From: Planococcus sp. ISL-110
Lineage (GTDB): Bacteria; Bacillota; Bacilli; Bacillales_A; Planococcaceae
Direction: 5' to 3'
Assembly (NCBI RefSeq): GCF_018613575.1
Contig: NZ_JAGGPX010000003.1
Span: 20,614 to 84,613 of the forward strand
Length of the DNA: 64,000 bases
Below the pieces are notes generated by a model. The model was not told the DNA's origin. It made no database searches and saw only the letters and a list, made by a program, of their open reading frames with translations. Below are positions 41,673 to 51,627 of this stretch, one piece after another. The position numbers were made by a program, and so were the translations under genes. Position 1 is the stretch's first letter; each line of letters starts with the position of its first letter.

Positions 41673-41701
41673 ATTATAGAAAAAGCTTTGGATGATGTCA
41701 A
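41673..41701 (-). promoter_or_regulatory. alaS promoter
   Basis: Minus strand TTGACA (41696-41701), 17 bases, TATAAT (41673-41678): perfect in both boxes and in spacing. Confidence 0.92.
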
Positions 41702-41758
41702 TAGTGGGACTTTTTTATTGTGTCCGTGTTCAGTTCACATGGTGTGTGGTTATTCCAC

Positions 41759-41860
41759 AAAACAACTTCGCTTTCCTACGGGCTTGCGCCGAACTAACTC
41801 GGGCTAAACGCCCGAGTGGATTTCGGCACTTCGCTATCCCGCGGGAGTCTCAGCTGTTTT
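41759..41860 (-). repeat. Intergenic hairpin repeat, copy 1
   Basis: About 100 bp with outer arms AAAACAACT and AGCTGTTTT (8 of 9 paired), the family cores (CCCGCGGGAGTC and GCTTTCC on the plus strand) and a strong inner hairpin at 41788-41826 (GCCGAA..TTCGGC enclosing CTCGGGC..GCCCGAG). It is in reverse orientation to copies 3 and 5. The AT-rich stretch 41861-41985 shows nothing else. Confidence 0.75.
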
Positions 41861-41985
41861 GCTCCATAACCTATAAGTGCCATGTTAATAATAAAACTCA
41901 TCTTCCTCTTAAATCTTTTCAAATCAGCTAGTCAACTATCTTTTAATTTTACTACTTCTGTTTTGCATTACCTTTAAAGAAAAAC

Positions 41986-42116
41986 TGGAAGGCGGCGACT
42001 CCTGCGGGAGCAGTGATGGAGCAAAGCGACAGAGCGACATGAGCCGGAGCCACTGGACTGAGCAGAGCGAGGGAAGCGGCAGAGGCCATGCCCGCGGAAA
42101 GCGTCCGCCTGGAGCT
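41986..42116 (+). repeat. Intergenic hairpin repeat, copy 2 (long type)
   Basis: About 130 bp from GGAAGGCGGCGACTCCTGCG to CCCGCGGAAAGCGTCCGCC. Outer arms AGGCGG/CCGCCT pair. The interior contains a run shared, identical over 28 bp, with copy 4 (starts CTGGACTGAGCAGAGC). It ends 44 bp from the recD2 stop. Confidence 0.8.
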
Positions 42117-42159
42117 ATTTCTTAAGCTCAACAATAAATTCTAAAGTGCCTTTAACAAA

Positions 42160-44577
42160 TCAAGCTTCCATAAACTTCTGTGGTGTGATGCCTTCCATGC
42201 CGATCATCGGGTGGATGGCGTGGACATTTTCATTTGTTAGGCTGACGGGTCCGCTTTGTTTGGCTTCGGCTTTTTGTTTCGTCTGCTGTTCGGTTTTCGG
42301 TTCTTCCGCCGCCACTGCCAGCCGGTTTTTTAAGGTGGTCATCCGCTGCGCGTCGTCCGTGCGTTCAACGCCGTAGCGGAAAACGCTCGGGTCGCCGCAC
42401 AGGATGAGAAAATCCTTGCTTCGCGTGATGCCGGTGTAAAGCAGGTTGCGCCGCAGCATCTTCATATAGCCACGGACGACCGGCATGATGACGGTCGAGA
42501 ATTCAGAGCCCTGTGATTTATGGATCGAGCAGCAATAGGCCAGCGTCAGCTGGTTCAGGTCGCTGCGTTCATAGGTCACTTCAATGCCGTCAAAAGATGC
42601 CACCAGCATGTCCTGTTTTTCGACGGTTTCTTTCGCCTTGAGAATTGCCACAACTTCGCCCATATCGCCGTTAAAGACATTGCTTTCCGGCTGGTTGACA
42701 AGCTGCAGGATTTTGTCGCCGATGCGGTAGGTGATGTCGCCGAACACCAGCTCTTTGCGTTTGCCTTCCGGATTCGGATTGACCATTTCCTGAATCAACC
42801 GGTTCAAGGCATCGATCCCTGCCGGACCTTTGTACATTGGCGCCAGCACCTGGATATCCTTGATCGAATGGCCTTTTGACAAGGCACTCTTCACTACTTT
42901 TTCAACTACGGATGGAATTTGATCGATTCCCGCTTTGATGAATGAACGGTCTGCCGTTTTTACGGTGATGTCTTCCGGCAATTGGCCGCTTTTCATTTGA
43001 TGGGCCAGCTCGATGATTGAAGAGCCGGAGGACTGCCGGTAAATATCGGTCAATTCCACAGTCGGGATCCGTTTTGATTCGAGCAGATCCCGCAGCACTT
43101 GGCCAGGTCCGACCGGCGGCAATTGGTCCTGGTCCCCAACGAAAATCAGCTGGGCATCTTCCGGCACTGCTTTCAGCAACTGATGCGCAAGCCAGGTGTC
43201 GACCATCGACATTTCATCGATGATGATCAATTTGCCTTCGATTTCCTTTTCGGTTTCTTCGTCTTTTTCCTGTCCGTTAAAGCCAAGCAGCCGGTGAATG
43301 GTCATCGCCGGCAAATCGGTTGATTCGCTCAGACGCTTGGCTGCCCGCCCTGTCGGTGCTGCCAGGATGATCGGAAATGGCTCTTTTTTCTTGGCGTATT
43401 CTTTCGGATCCAGCGACAAGCCGTGCAGCTCCGCATAGATTTCAACGAGTCCGCGGACCACGGTAGTCTTCCCGGTACCCGGTCCGCCGGTCAGGATCAT
43501 GACAGAGGAATTGATGCTGCTTTCAATGGCGTCAATCTGCGTTTCCGCATAGCTGACTCCGAGCCGCTCTTCTGCCTCGCCGAGCGCTTTGCGGACCTCC
43601 GAACTCGGAAACTTCGTGCGGGTTTCCTGTTCAGCAAGCAGCGTTTCCAGCTTGGTGGCTATACCGACTTCCGAATAATACAGCGAGGGCAAATAAAGGC
43701 GAGTTTCTTCGCCCACCACTTTGCCTTCTTCATTTAATTCGATAGCGGCTTTGGAAATCGCCTCAATCGGAATGTCGCCCTGCTGGCGCGCTTCAAGCAT
43801 CCCTTTGACCATGGGGATCAAGGTCTTGGCATCTACATAAACATGGCCTTCAGACAGCGAGGCCTGATTGAGGATGTGCAGGATCGATGCTTTGATGCGG
43901 TCCGGATGGCTGCCGGTGATGCCGAGCTTCAATCCCAGTTCATCGGCACGCTGGAAGCCGATCCCTTCGATTTCCTCGATCAGCTGGAACGGATTTTTCG
44001 TCAGGATATCAATGGTTTCCTCGCGATATGCCTGGTAGATTCGCATGCCGACCTGCGGACCAAAACCCCAGTCGTTGAGCTGAATCATGACACGCTCAAG
44101 GCCGAGGTTCATCTGAAGCGTTGCACGGATGGTATCTTTTTTATCATCCGACAGACGCGGTACTTTATCCAGTGCATCCGGATTTTCCAAAATCTTCTTG
44201 ATGGCCTCTTTGCCGAGTTTTTTGACAATTGTTTCCGCAGTTTTCTGGCCAATGCCGTCGAACATGTCACTTGACAAATAATGGATAATTCCTTGTTCGG
44301 TTTCCGGCACTTCCTTAGAGAAGGTCTCTACCTGAAACTGAACGCCGTAGCGCGGGTGGTTTTTCACCACGCCGGTAAAGCGGTATTGCTCTTCAAGCGA
44401 CAACAATGGAAAATAGCCTGACACAATAATTTCTTTTTCAGTATATGGGGTATTGGTTTCCTGGATTTTCACTTTCGCGATGGAGAATAAATTTTGGGGA
44501 TTGTGAAAAATCGAGACGACAGGACGCCCTAATACAAACTGCTTTTCTTCTTGAAACAAATCGATTTGTCCGGTCAT
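42160..44577 (-). CDS. recD2: ATP-dependent RecD-like DNA helicase RecD2
   Basis: A superfamily 1B 5'-3' helicase without RecBC, active in repair and fork maintenance. The long N-terminal extension (about 1-330, OB and helix-hairpin-helix parts) is diagnostic for RecD2. Walker A GGPGTGKT, Walker B IIDEMSMVD, and the C-terminal AYCCSIHKSQGSEF (motif V/VI area) and YTGITRS are visible. 805 residues. GGGAG precedes the ATG. Confidence 0.95.
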   Translation of the reverse strand: MTGQIDLFQEEKQFVLGRPVVSIFHNPQNLFSIAKVKIQETNTPYTEKEIIVSGYFPLLSLEEQYRFTGVVKNHPRYGVQFQVETFSKEVPETEQGIIHYLSSDMFDGIGQKTAETIVKKLGKEAIKKILENPDALDKVPRLSDDKKDTIRATLQMNLGLERVMIQLNDWGFGPQVGMRIYQAYREETIDILTKNPFQLIEEIEGIGFQRADELGLKLGITGSHPDRIKASILHILNQASLSEGHVYVDAKTLIPMVKGMLEARQQGDIPIEAISKAAIELNEEGKVVGEETRLYLPSLYYSEVGIATKLETLLAEQETRTKFPSSEVRKALGEAEERLGVSYAETQIDAIESSINSSVMILTGGPGTGKTTVVRGLVEIYAELHGLSLDPKEYAKKKEPFPIILAAPTGRAAKRLSESTDLPAMTIHRLLGFNGQEKDEETEKEIEGKLIIIDEMSMVDTWLAHQLLKAVPEDAQLIFVGDQDQLPPVGPGQVLRDLLESKRIPTVELTDIYRQSSGSSIIELAHQMKSGQLPEDITVKTADRSFIKAGIDQIPSVVEKVVKSALSKGHSIKDIQVLAPMYKGPAGIDALNRLIQEMVNPNPEGKRKELVFGDITYRIGDKILQLVNQPESNVFNGDMGEVVAILKAKETVEKQDMLVASFDGIEVTYERSDLNQLTLAYCCSIHKSQGSEFSTVIMPVVRGYMKMLRRNLLYTGITRSKDFLILCGDPSVFRYGVERTDDAQRMTTLKNRLAVAAEEPKTEQQTKQKAEAKQSGPVSLTNENVHAIHPMIGMEGITPQKFMEA

Positions 44578-44601
44578 TTCTGTCGTCTCCCTTTCACGTG
44601 G

Positions 44602-45261
44602 CTATTCCAGTGTCGTTGCGATCATATCGTAGGCGTAGCGCGCCATTTCATTTTGTTCATCAAGTGTAAAAGCCTGTTTCAAGTGATGCATGGCATCTTC
44701 TGTGCGGTTTGTGGAAACCGCATAAAGAACACCCAGATTATAATGGGCGTCCGAATGATTCGGATCTCTTTCGAGCACCTGCAGAAATTGCGGTTCTGCC
44801 AGTTCGAACAATTCCATGGATGCCAACGTAATGCCATAGCTCAGGCGGGCCTGGACATCGTTTTCATCAAGTTCCACTGCACGCTGCAGGTAAGGCAGCG
44901 CCAATTTGGGCTTATCCAGCTTTTCAAAGCATTTGCCGACCATGAAATGCGCATCTGCGCCTTCCAGTTCATATTGCAAGGCTTTTTCGTATAGCTTTAA
45001 TGCTTCCGCATAGCGCTCTGAATTGAAATACAGATTGGCCAGGCCGTAAAAGGCCGTCGCTGATGTTTCATCCAGCACAATGGCTTTTTGGAAAAACCGC
45101 TCTGCACGGTCGATTTCGTCCATGGAAGTCAGCACGTGGCCAAAATTGATATAGCCAAGCGGATCTTCCGGCTGTTCTTCGATGGCTTGTGTGAAAGCCT
45201 TGATCGCTTCTTCGGTGTTGCCTTCCTGTAATGCCTGTATGCCGATTTCGTTGTAATTCAT
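44602..45261 (-). CDS. TPR repeat protein (YrrB)
   Basis: A 219-residue protein made almost wholly of tetratricopeptide repeats of 34 residues (at least five, each with the Gly8/Ala20-type pattern such as YNEIGIQALQEGNTEEAIKA). A scaffold role is likely. B. subtilis YrrB has the same length and place. The ATG at 45261 has GGGAG upstream. It lies 14 bp after mnmA, whose tRNA thiolation partners it has been suggested to serve. Confidence 0.92.
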   Translation of the reverse strand: MNYNEIGIQALQEGNTEEAIKAFTQAIEEQPEDPLGYINFGHVLTSMDEIDRAERFFQKAIVLDETSATAFYGLANLYFNSERYAEALKLYEKALQYELEGADAHFMVGKCFEKLDKPKLALPYLQRAVELDENDVQARLSYGITLASMELFELAEPQFLQVLERDPNHSDAHYNLGVLYAVSTNRTEDAMHHLKQAFTLDEQNEMARYAYDMIATTLE

Positions 45262-45275
45262 TGTTGTCTCTCCCA

Positions 45276-46400
<1,125 letters not shown>

Positions 46401-46408
46401 TCACCTTT

Positions 46409-47542
46409 TCATTTTAACGCCAAACGCTGGCTGATTTGCGCTGTCTTATCGGCAGCTTGTTCAATATCCTCAGACGTCAATCCGATGCCGAAACTGAAGC
46501 GGATGGAATTGCGGATTTCAGCCGCCTGTTCACCATACATGGCAACAAGCACATGGGAAGGATCAATCGAACCTGCTGTACAGGCAGATCCGCTGGAAGC
46601 TGAAATTCCCGCCAAATCCAAATTGACCAGAAACGACTCGATTTCAATGCCCAGGATGCTGAGATTTAAAATATGAGGCATTTGATTGCTGCCGTTTTCC
46701 TTATAGTCGACGCCCTTTTTGTCCAAGGCCGATTTAAAGATGGTTTTGTATTGTTCGAAAGCCGCTGTTTTTTCTTCCATCGTTGAAAGTGAAATCTCCA
46801 CAGCCTTGGCAAATGCAGAAACAGCCGGTACATTTTCCGTTCCTGCACGGCGTTTGCGTTCCTGTTCTCCCCCGTACATTAACGGCATCAATGCCGTTCC
46901 TTTGCGCTGGTATAGAAACCCGATGCCTTTGGGGCCATTGAGTTTATGTGCGGAAACCGACAGCAAGTCGACGTTCAGGCGGTCGACATCGATCGGCAAA
47001 ACACCGTATGCCTGAACAGCATCGGTATGGAAGGTGACATCTGTCCCTTTCAGCAGCTCGCCGATTTCAGCGATAGGCTGGATCGTGCCGACTTCGTTGT
47101 TGCCCAACATGACCGACACTAGAATTGTATCGTCACGCAGCGCATTTTTCACGTCTTCTGCTCGCACGCGGCCATTTTCGCCAACCGGCAAATACGTCAC
47201 GTCGTAGCCTTCACGCTCCAGCTTTGCACAGGCATGCAGCACGGCATGATGTTCGATCACCGTTGTAATGATATGCCGACCCATTTTTTTGGCAGCTGTA
47301 CCGAAGATCGCCAAATTGTCCGCTTCCGTTCCGCCACTCGTGAAAATGATTTCATTGTCATCGGCATGGACGCTCGCTGCCAGCAATTTGCGGGCATCAT
47401 CAAGCGCTTTACGCGCAGCTCTTCCGGTTCCGTGAATGCTTGATGGATTGCCATAGACCGTACCAAGCGCCTCGGAAAAAGCCGAAACGACTTCCGGATG
47501 CATCGGTGACGTCGCCGCATGGTCTAAATAAATTTGATTCAT
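46409..47542 (-). CDS. Cysteine desulfurase (YrvO type)
   Basis: A PLP enzyme that moves sulfur from cysteine to an active-site cysteine. The PLP lysine is in SAHKLNGPKG and the persulfide cysteine is in ASSGSACTAGS. 377 residues. In B. subtilis YrvO passes sulfur directly to MnmA; adjacency here supports the same. It lies 15 bp after cymR in a cymR-yrvO-mnmA-yrrB operon. IscS/NifS are possible generic labels. Confidence 0.94.
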   Translation of the reverse strand: MNQIYLDHAATSPMHPEVVSAFSEALGTVYGNPSSIHGTGRAARKALDDARKLLAASVHADDNEIIFTSGGTEADNLAIFGTAAKKMGRHIITTVIEHHAVLHACAKLEREGYDVTYLPVGENGRVRAEDVKNALRDDTILVSVMLGNNEVGTIQPIAEIGELLKGTDVTFHTDAVQAYGVLPIDVDRLNVDLLSVSAHKLNGPKGIGFLYQRKGTALMPLMYGGEQERKRRAGTENVPAVSAFAKAVEISLSTMEEKTAAFEQYKTIFKSALDKKGVDYKENGSNQMPHILNLSILGIEIESFLVNLDLAGISASSGSACTAGSIDPSHVLVAMYGEQAAEIRNSIRFSFGIGLTSEDIEQAADKTAQISQRLALK

Positions 47543-47557
47543 GATGAGTTAACTCCC

Positions 47558-47974
47558 TTATATATAATACATATAATTTTCTGTTTCACCGTTATTGGCA
47601 TTCGCCAAATCTTCAATGGTGGTTGTGTCGAGGACATTTTTCACCGCATCGCGGATGCGTACCCATAGCTCACGCTGAGGCTGCTTTTCGTCTTCGATTC
47701 CTTCGACCGGCTGGATTGGGCCTTCCAGGACTCGGATCACGTCTCCTGCAGAAATTTCTTTCGGATGGCGCGTCAGCATATAGCCGCCATATGCTCCACG
47801 GACACTTTTGACAAGACCCGAGTTGCGGAGTGGCCCCACCAGCTGCTCCAGGTAAGCTTCAGACAAATCATTTTCTGCCGCGATTTTACGAAGCGGCACT
47901 GGGCCTTCTCCGTATAGTTTTCCTAATTCGATCATAATTGTCAGACCGTAACGGCCTTTGGTTGATATTTTCAT
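47558..47974 (-). CDS. cymR: Rrf2-family regulator CymR
   Basis: Represses cysteine and sulfur uptake genes, working with CysK as sensor in Bacilli. It is 138 residues with an N-terminal winged helix (KISTKGRYGLTIMIEL, LVKSVRGAYGGYML). The three cysteines of Fe-S Rrf2 proteins such as IscR are absent, which fits CymR. The second ATG (47974) has GAGGTG at good distance. It heads the sulfur-transfer operon. Confidence 0.93.
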   Translation of the reverse strand: MKISTKGRYGLTIMIELGKLYGEGPVPLRKIAAENDLSEAYLEQLVGPLRNSGLVKSVRGAYGGYMLTRHPKEISAGDVIRVLEGPIQPVEGIEDEKQPQRELWVRIRDAVKNVLDTTTIEDLANANNGETENYMYYI

Positions 47975-48150
47975 CATTACACCTCTAAGTTTAATAAATT
48001 TAACGAAAAATCTTTCTGTTTAAAAATAAAGAAATCGCTCCAGGCAGACACTTTCCAAGAGATGAACAAAAGGTAGTTTGGGGCATCTCTTTGTGACGAA
48101 GCTAGCGCAGCGATGCAGGCAAGGTTTTACCACTCATCAAGATATGGAGT

Positions 48151-48247
48151 AAATCAGGTGCGACTCCTGCGGAACAGCGAGACGACTAAGACCCCGCAGC
48201 GACTGAAGAAGCTTGGGCGGGAGCCCGCAGAAAGCGCAGCTGATTTG
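48151..48247 (+). repeat. Intergenic hairpin repeat, copy 3
   Basis: About 97 bp. Outer arms AAATCAGGTGCG and CGCAGCTGATTT pair at 11 of 12 positions. Inner cores GACTCCTGCGG and GCCCGCAGAAAGCG match the family. It lies between cymR and rarA; the rest of this 440-bp gap has the rarA promoter and an AT-rich tail (48248-48300) resembling 33551-33590. Confidence 0.8.
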
Positions 48248-48356
48248 CGGAATATCATTAGCAGAACAATGCTAATAATAAATAACTGATTCACTCCAAA
48301 TAAATACCAATATTCTTCAAAACAGTATAGCATAATTTGAGGCGAATGGACTTGCA

Positions 48357-48385
48357 ATGACTTTTGAAACTTCAAACGCTATACT
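48357..48385 (+). promoter_or_regulatory. rarA promoter
   Basis: Plus strand ATGACT (48357-48362), 17 bases, TATACT (48380-48385), about 30 bp before the rarA ATG. Confidence 0.55.
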
Positions 48386-48416
48386 GATAGAACGAATGCA
48401 CGAAAGGAGTTTTTTG

Positions 48417-49706
48417 ATGCACAACGAACCTTTAGCTTTCCGTATGCGTCCCCGGACAATCGATGAAGTCGTCGGACAAAAAGATGTCATCGGGCCGCAT
48501 ACGGCTCTATATAAAATGATCAGCAACGGCCATGTGCCGTCCATGTTGCTTTACGGCGAGCCTGGAATTGGCAAAACCTCCATTGCCCACGCTATCGCCG
48601 GCACATCCAACCTGCCGTTCATCGCTTTGAACGCCACCACTTCCGGCAAGAAAGATGTCGAGGAAGTGGTGGCCGAATCACGGATGACCGGAAAAGTCCT
48701 GCTGTTCCTCGACGAAATTCATCGCTTTAATAAATTGCAGCAAGATGCTTTGCTGCCACATGTCGAAAGCGGTTCAATCGTCCTCATCGGTGCGACGACG
48801 GAAAATCCGTTCCATGACGTCAATCCAGCGATCCGTTCACGCTGCGGCGAAATCAAGCAGCTGAAACGGCTGTCGCAGGATGACATCATCGAGCTCCTGA
48901 ACGCCGCTTTGACCGATCCGAAGCGCGGCCTTGGCAGCGAGCAGATCGACATTTCCGAAAAGCAGGTTGAACGAATCGCCGAAGGCACCAATGGCGATGC
49001 CCGAAAAGCGTTGACGATGCTGGAATCGATTGTCATCGCTTCTGATGAACGCGATGGCAAATATATCGTCGAAGATCAGATGGTCGAACAGATGATCAAG
49101 CGTGTCGGTGTTTTTGGCGATAAAAAAGGATCTCATTTCTTTAACTTGTTGTCTGCGCTGCAAAAATCGGTGCGCGGCAGCGACGTCAACGCCGCGATGT
49201 ATTATTTGGCGCATCTGCTGGAAAACGGAGACTTGACGGCTGTCACACGCCGCTTGCTGGTCATGGCTTACGAGGACATCGGACTTGCAAATCCGGCTGT
49301 CGGCGGCCATGTACTGGCGGCATGCCAAGCAGCTGACCGTCTGGGACTTCCGGAAGCACGCATTCCGCTCGCCCAGGCCGTCGCTGAAATGTGCCTGTCC
49401 GAAAAATCCAATTCGGCTTATAAAGCCATTGATGCCGCCGCGGCCGCCATCAATAAAGGCGAGGTCGGCGACATCCCGATGCATTTGCGGGACACCCATT
49501 ACGCCGGGAGCGCGGACCTTGGCCACGGCGGTTACAAATATCCGCATGACACGCCGATCGGATCATTCGGCGGCTGGGCCGATCAGGATTATTTACCAAA
49601 AGAAGTGAAATCAGCCGAGTTCTACAAACCGATCATCGCCGGCGAAGAGAAAAAATTTGCCGGAATCTACGAAAAGCTGAAAAGCTTCCGGAAAAATAAA
49701 AAATAA
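48417..49706 (+). CDS. rarA: Replication-associated recombination protein RarA (MgsA)
   Basis: An AAA+ ATPase related to clamp loaders that acts at stalled replication forks. Walker A GEPGIGKTS, Walker B LFLDEIHRFN, sensor region GATTENP, and the C-terminal MgsA domain (YEDIGLANPA, AQAVAEMCLSEKSNS) are visible. The ATG at 48417 (429 residues) has AAAGGAG 7 bases upstream; an earlier ATG lies inside the promoter. Confidence 0.95.
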   Translation: MHNEPLAFRMRPRTIDEVVGQKDVIGPHTALYKMISNGHVPSMLLYGEPGIGKTSIAHAIAGTSNLPFIALNATTSGKKDVEEVVAESRMTGKVLLFLDEIHRFNKLQQDALLPHVESGSIVLIGATTENPFHDVNPAIRSRCGEIKQLKRLSQDDIIELLNAALTDPKRGLGSEQIDISEKQVERIAEGTNGDARKALTMLESIVIASDERDGKYIVEDQMVEQMIKRVGVFGDKKGSHFFNLLSALQKSVRGSDVNAAMYYLAHLLENGDLTAVTRRLLVMAYEDIGLANPAVGGHVLAACQAADRLGLPEARIPLAQAVAEMCLSEKSNSAYKAIDAAAAAINKGEVGDIPMHLRDTHYAGSADLGHGGYKYPHDTPIGSFGGWADQDYLPKEVKSAEFYKPIIAGEEKKFAGIYEKLKSFRKNKK

Positions 49707-49716
49707 AATAAATTGA

Positions 49717-49752
49717 GCACAGCTATTTCCTTAAACGGAGATGGCTTTTTTC
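49717..49752 (+). terminator. Terminator of rarA
   Basis: Stem AGCTATTTCC/GGAGATGGCT (two G-T pairs) followed by TTTTTT, 15 bp after the rarA stop. Confidence 0.75.
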
Positions 49753-49783
49753 ATGCACGGATCTATGGAAAACAGCACAGAAA

Positions 49784-49808
49784 AGCCGGCTCATGAAAAA
49801 AGCCGGCA
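49784..49808. repeat. Copy of the tcdA-terminator hairpin
   Basis: AGCCGGCTCATGAAAA then AGCCGGC: nearly identical to the tcdA terminator 950 bp further right, but with no T run after it. The following 49809-50040 shows no gene. Confidence 0.7.
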
Positions 49809-50040
49809 GCTGATTGCAGATAAAGTCTACGAAGAATGAATAGACAGGTATAGCCCCACCGGATAATGCCTTTTCTTTGGTATCTTCAGCCTAAACTGAT
49901 TCTATACCACAGGAGTCTCACACCCAGCCTGGTTAGAGATGTCATATTGAATCAGGGCGACGAGTCCAATCCACTGTTTCTATTTCTTAACTAGCTGGAA
50001 AAAAATCCACATGTTAACACATCCACTCCAGGATCCGGAG

Positions 50041-50125
50041 CGCAAGGCGGCGACTCCTGAGGGATCAGTACGAGCTGAAGACCCTGGACTGAGCAGAGCG
50101 AGGGAAGCGGCTGAAGCCGTCCCCC
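50041..50125 (+). repeat. Intergenic hairpin repeat, copy 4, left part
   Basis: It begins AAGGCGGCGACTCCTGAGGG and includes the 28-bp run shared with copy 2, but stops near 50125 where IS110-like coding sequence begins. Its right arm appears to be the fragment at 50642-50660. Confidence 0.75.
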
Positions 50126-50359
50126 CCTGGAAACAAGCGGCTGCGGACCATCCTGTATTTTATGGTGATGACCATGATTTCCCTCCGCAAAAAAACGCAC
50201 AACACCATTGCCGACCATTACGACCAATTAAAAAAGCAACCCAATGGAAAGCCCCATCAGGTTGCAGTGATCGCCTGTGTGAATAAGTTCGTGAAAGTTG
50301 CATTTCACCTTATTCGCCACGGGCTTCTTTACCAGTACGAATCTGGCAAGGCTTCGTAA
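50126..50359 (+). pseudogene. IS110-family transposase, C-terminal fragment
   Basis: About 77 codons in one frame, with GNKRLRTILYFMVMTM, HNTIADHYDQLKKQPNGKPH and VAVIACVNKFVKVAFHLI, fit the C-terminal Transposase_20 end of IS110/IS116/IS902 transposases. The catalytic N-terminal DEDD part is absent and repeat copy 4 abuts the left edge, so this is a remnant, not a working element. The first ATG (50162) has no ribosome binding site. Confidence 0.75.
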
Positions 50360-50388
50360 ACACAATTCCCTTTCACTATAGCACAGAC

Positions 50389-50425
50389 AACCTGGTGAAA
50401 AAAACAGGAATCGCCAGGTTTTTTT
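50389..50425 (+). terminator. Hairpin with T run after the IS110 fragment
   Basis: Stem AACCTGG/CCAGGTT (50389-50395 with 50414-50420) then TTTTT. It is probably the original terminator of the transposase gene. Confidence 0.65.
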
Positions 50426-50460
50426 GGCATGCCCTTTTTGGCACGATCAGATAGCTTGTA

Positions 50461-50566
50461 GTGCAGGTGCATGACTCCTGCGGGAATAGCGAGACGACCG
50501 AGACCCCGCAGGGAACGAAGTGGACGAGGAGGCTTGGGCGCGAGCCCGCGGAAAGCGTGCACCGGA
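50461..50566 (+). repeat. Intergenic hairpin repeat, copy 5
   Basis: About 100 bp. Outer arms GGTGCA (50465-50470) and TGCACC (50558-50563). Cores GACTCCTGCGGG and CCCGCGGAAAGCG and the interior GAGACGAC.GAGACCCCGCAG match copy 3. Confidence 0.82.
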
Positions 50567-50641
50567 ACGAAAAGCAACCGCTCCTCAGCCCGCTCCCTCT
50601 ATTTTTTAATAAACTACGAGAAAAAACTTGACTGCAGATAA

Positions 50642-50660
50642 GAAAGCATCCGCCTGGAGT
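50642..50660 (+). repeat. Detached right arm of repeat copy 4
   Basis: GAAAGCATCCGCCTGGAG matches the right end of copy 2 (AAAGCGTCCGCCTGGAG) with one change. With the left part at 50041 it would make a complete element interrupted by about 510 bp. Confidence 0.6.
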
Positions 50661-50731
50661 GAAGGATCCGGTATAAAACCAACTGATTGCTCGTTCATTC
50701 TTCTAACTAATAACTCTTTTGTCTAAAAGCT

Positions 50732-50760
50732 AAAGCCGGCTCATGAAAAGAGCCGGCTTT
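50732..50760 (-). terminator. Terminator of tcdA
   Basis: A 10-bp perfect stem AAAGCCGGCT/AGCCGGCTTT next to the tcdA stop, with a T-rich run on the minus strand. Confidence 0.85.
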
Positions 50761-50763
50761 CGT

Positions 50764-51528
50764 TTAATTCATACGGACGCGTGTGATCGGGATGGATTTG
50801 GTGATGTCGTTGACGACCCAGCTGGCAGCGATCAACCCGACGGTCGAAGGCACGAAGGCATTCGAGGACGGCGGCATCTGCGCTTTGCGGATGGTGGCAT
50901 CTGGCTTGCCGACGTTTCCTACCACATCTTCACGGACGATAATCGGACTTTCGTCTGAAAAAACGACAGGAATCCCTTTATAGATTCCGGCCTGGCGCAG
51001 TTTTTTGCGGATGATTTTCGCCAATGGATCGGTATGTGTCTTGGAAATATCGGCGATTTTAAAGCGTGTTGGATCGGTTTTATTGGCCGCTCCCATGCTG
51101 GCGATGATTTTGATGCCACGCTTATAGCATTCCTCCATCAAATGGACTTTGTAGATCATCGTGTCGGATGCGTCGATGACGTAATCCGGATTATAGCTGA
51201 AGAACTCCTCGTAGGTTTCTTCTGTATAGAACATATGCAAAGAAATTACCTTGCATTCTGTATTGATGTCAGCGATACGGTCTTTCATGACGCCCGCTTT
51301 CGATTGCCCCACCGTCGATAGGTTGGCGACCAGCTGGCGGTTGATATTGGTGATGTCGATATTGTCTTTGTCCACCAGGATAATGGTGCCTACGCCGCTC
51401 CGTGCACAAGCTTCAGCCGCGAATGACCCTACGCCTCCGATGCCCAAAATGGCGACCGTCGCATTTTTCAATAAATCAATTCCTTCTTTTCCTACTGCTA
51501 ATTCATTTCTCGAGAATTGGTGTAACAT
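50764..51528 (-). CDS. tcdA: tRNA threonylcarbamoyladenosine dehydratase TcdA
   Basis: An E1-like ATP-dependent enzyme that cyclises t6A37 to ct6A in tRNAs (YrvM in B. subtilis). The nucleotide motif GIGGVGSFAAEA and the MoeB/ThiF-like VDKDNIDITNINRQ are visible. 254 residues from the ATG at 51528; a TTG six codons earlier has no site. It lies beside the 6S RNA gene, as in B. subtilis. Confidence 0.94.
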   Translation of the reverse strand: MLHQFSRNELAVGKEGIDLLKNATVAILGIGGVGSFAAEACARSGVGTIILVDKDNIDITNINRQLVANLSTVGQSKAGVMKDRIADINTECKVISLHMFYTEETYEEFFSYNPDYVIDASDTMIYKVHLMEECYKRGIKIIASMGAANKTDPTRFKIADISKTHTDPLAKIIRKKLRQAGIYKGIPVVFSDESPIIVREDVVGNVGKPDATIRKAQMPPSSNAFVPSTVGLIAASWVVNDITKSIPITRVRMN

Positions 51529-51583
51529 TAAGCCACTGCCTTTCAAATTTTGTACGCATAAGAGAAAGTATACACATTAAAAA

Positions 51584-51611
51584 TCCCTTCGACAATAAAT
51601 TGTCGAAGGGA
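51584..51611 (-). terminator. Terminator of the 6S RNA gene
   Basis: Stem TCCCTTCGACAAT with its complement (loop AAA), T run on the minus strand, just after the 6S RNA body. Confidence 0.9.
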
Positions 51612-51627
51612 CAAAAATGATTTTTTA

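Noticed and set aside
41861-41985. Possible small gene in the alaS-recD2 gap
   Set aside because: AT-rich with no start plus ribosome binding site and no coding pattern.
48837-49547. 236-codon open frame opposite rarA
   Set aside because: Shadow of rarA; no start signals, Gln/Arg/Phe-rich antisense composition.
49991-50577. Two minus-strand open frames of 78 and 82 codons in the rarA-tcdA gap
   Set aside because: They translate the hairpin repeats and the IS110 remnant backwards; no ribosome binding sites.
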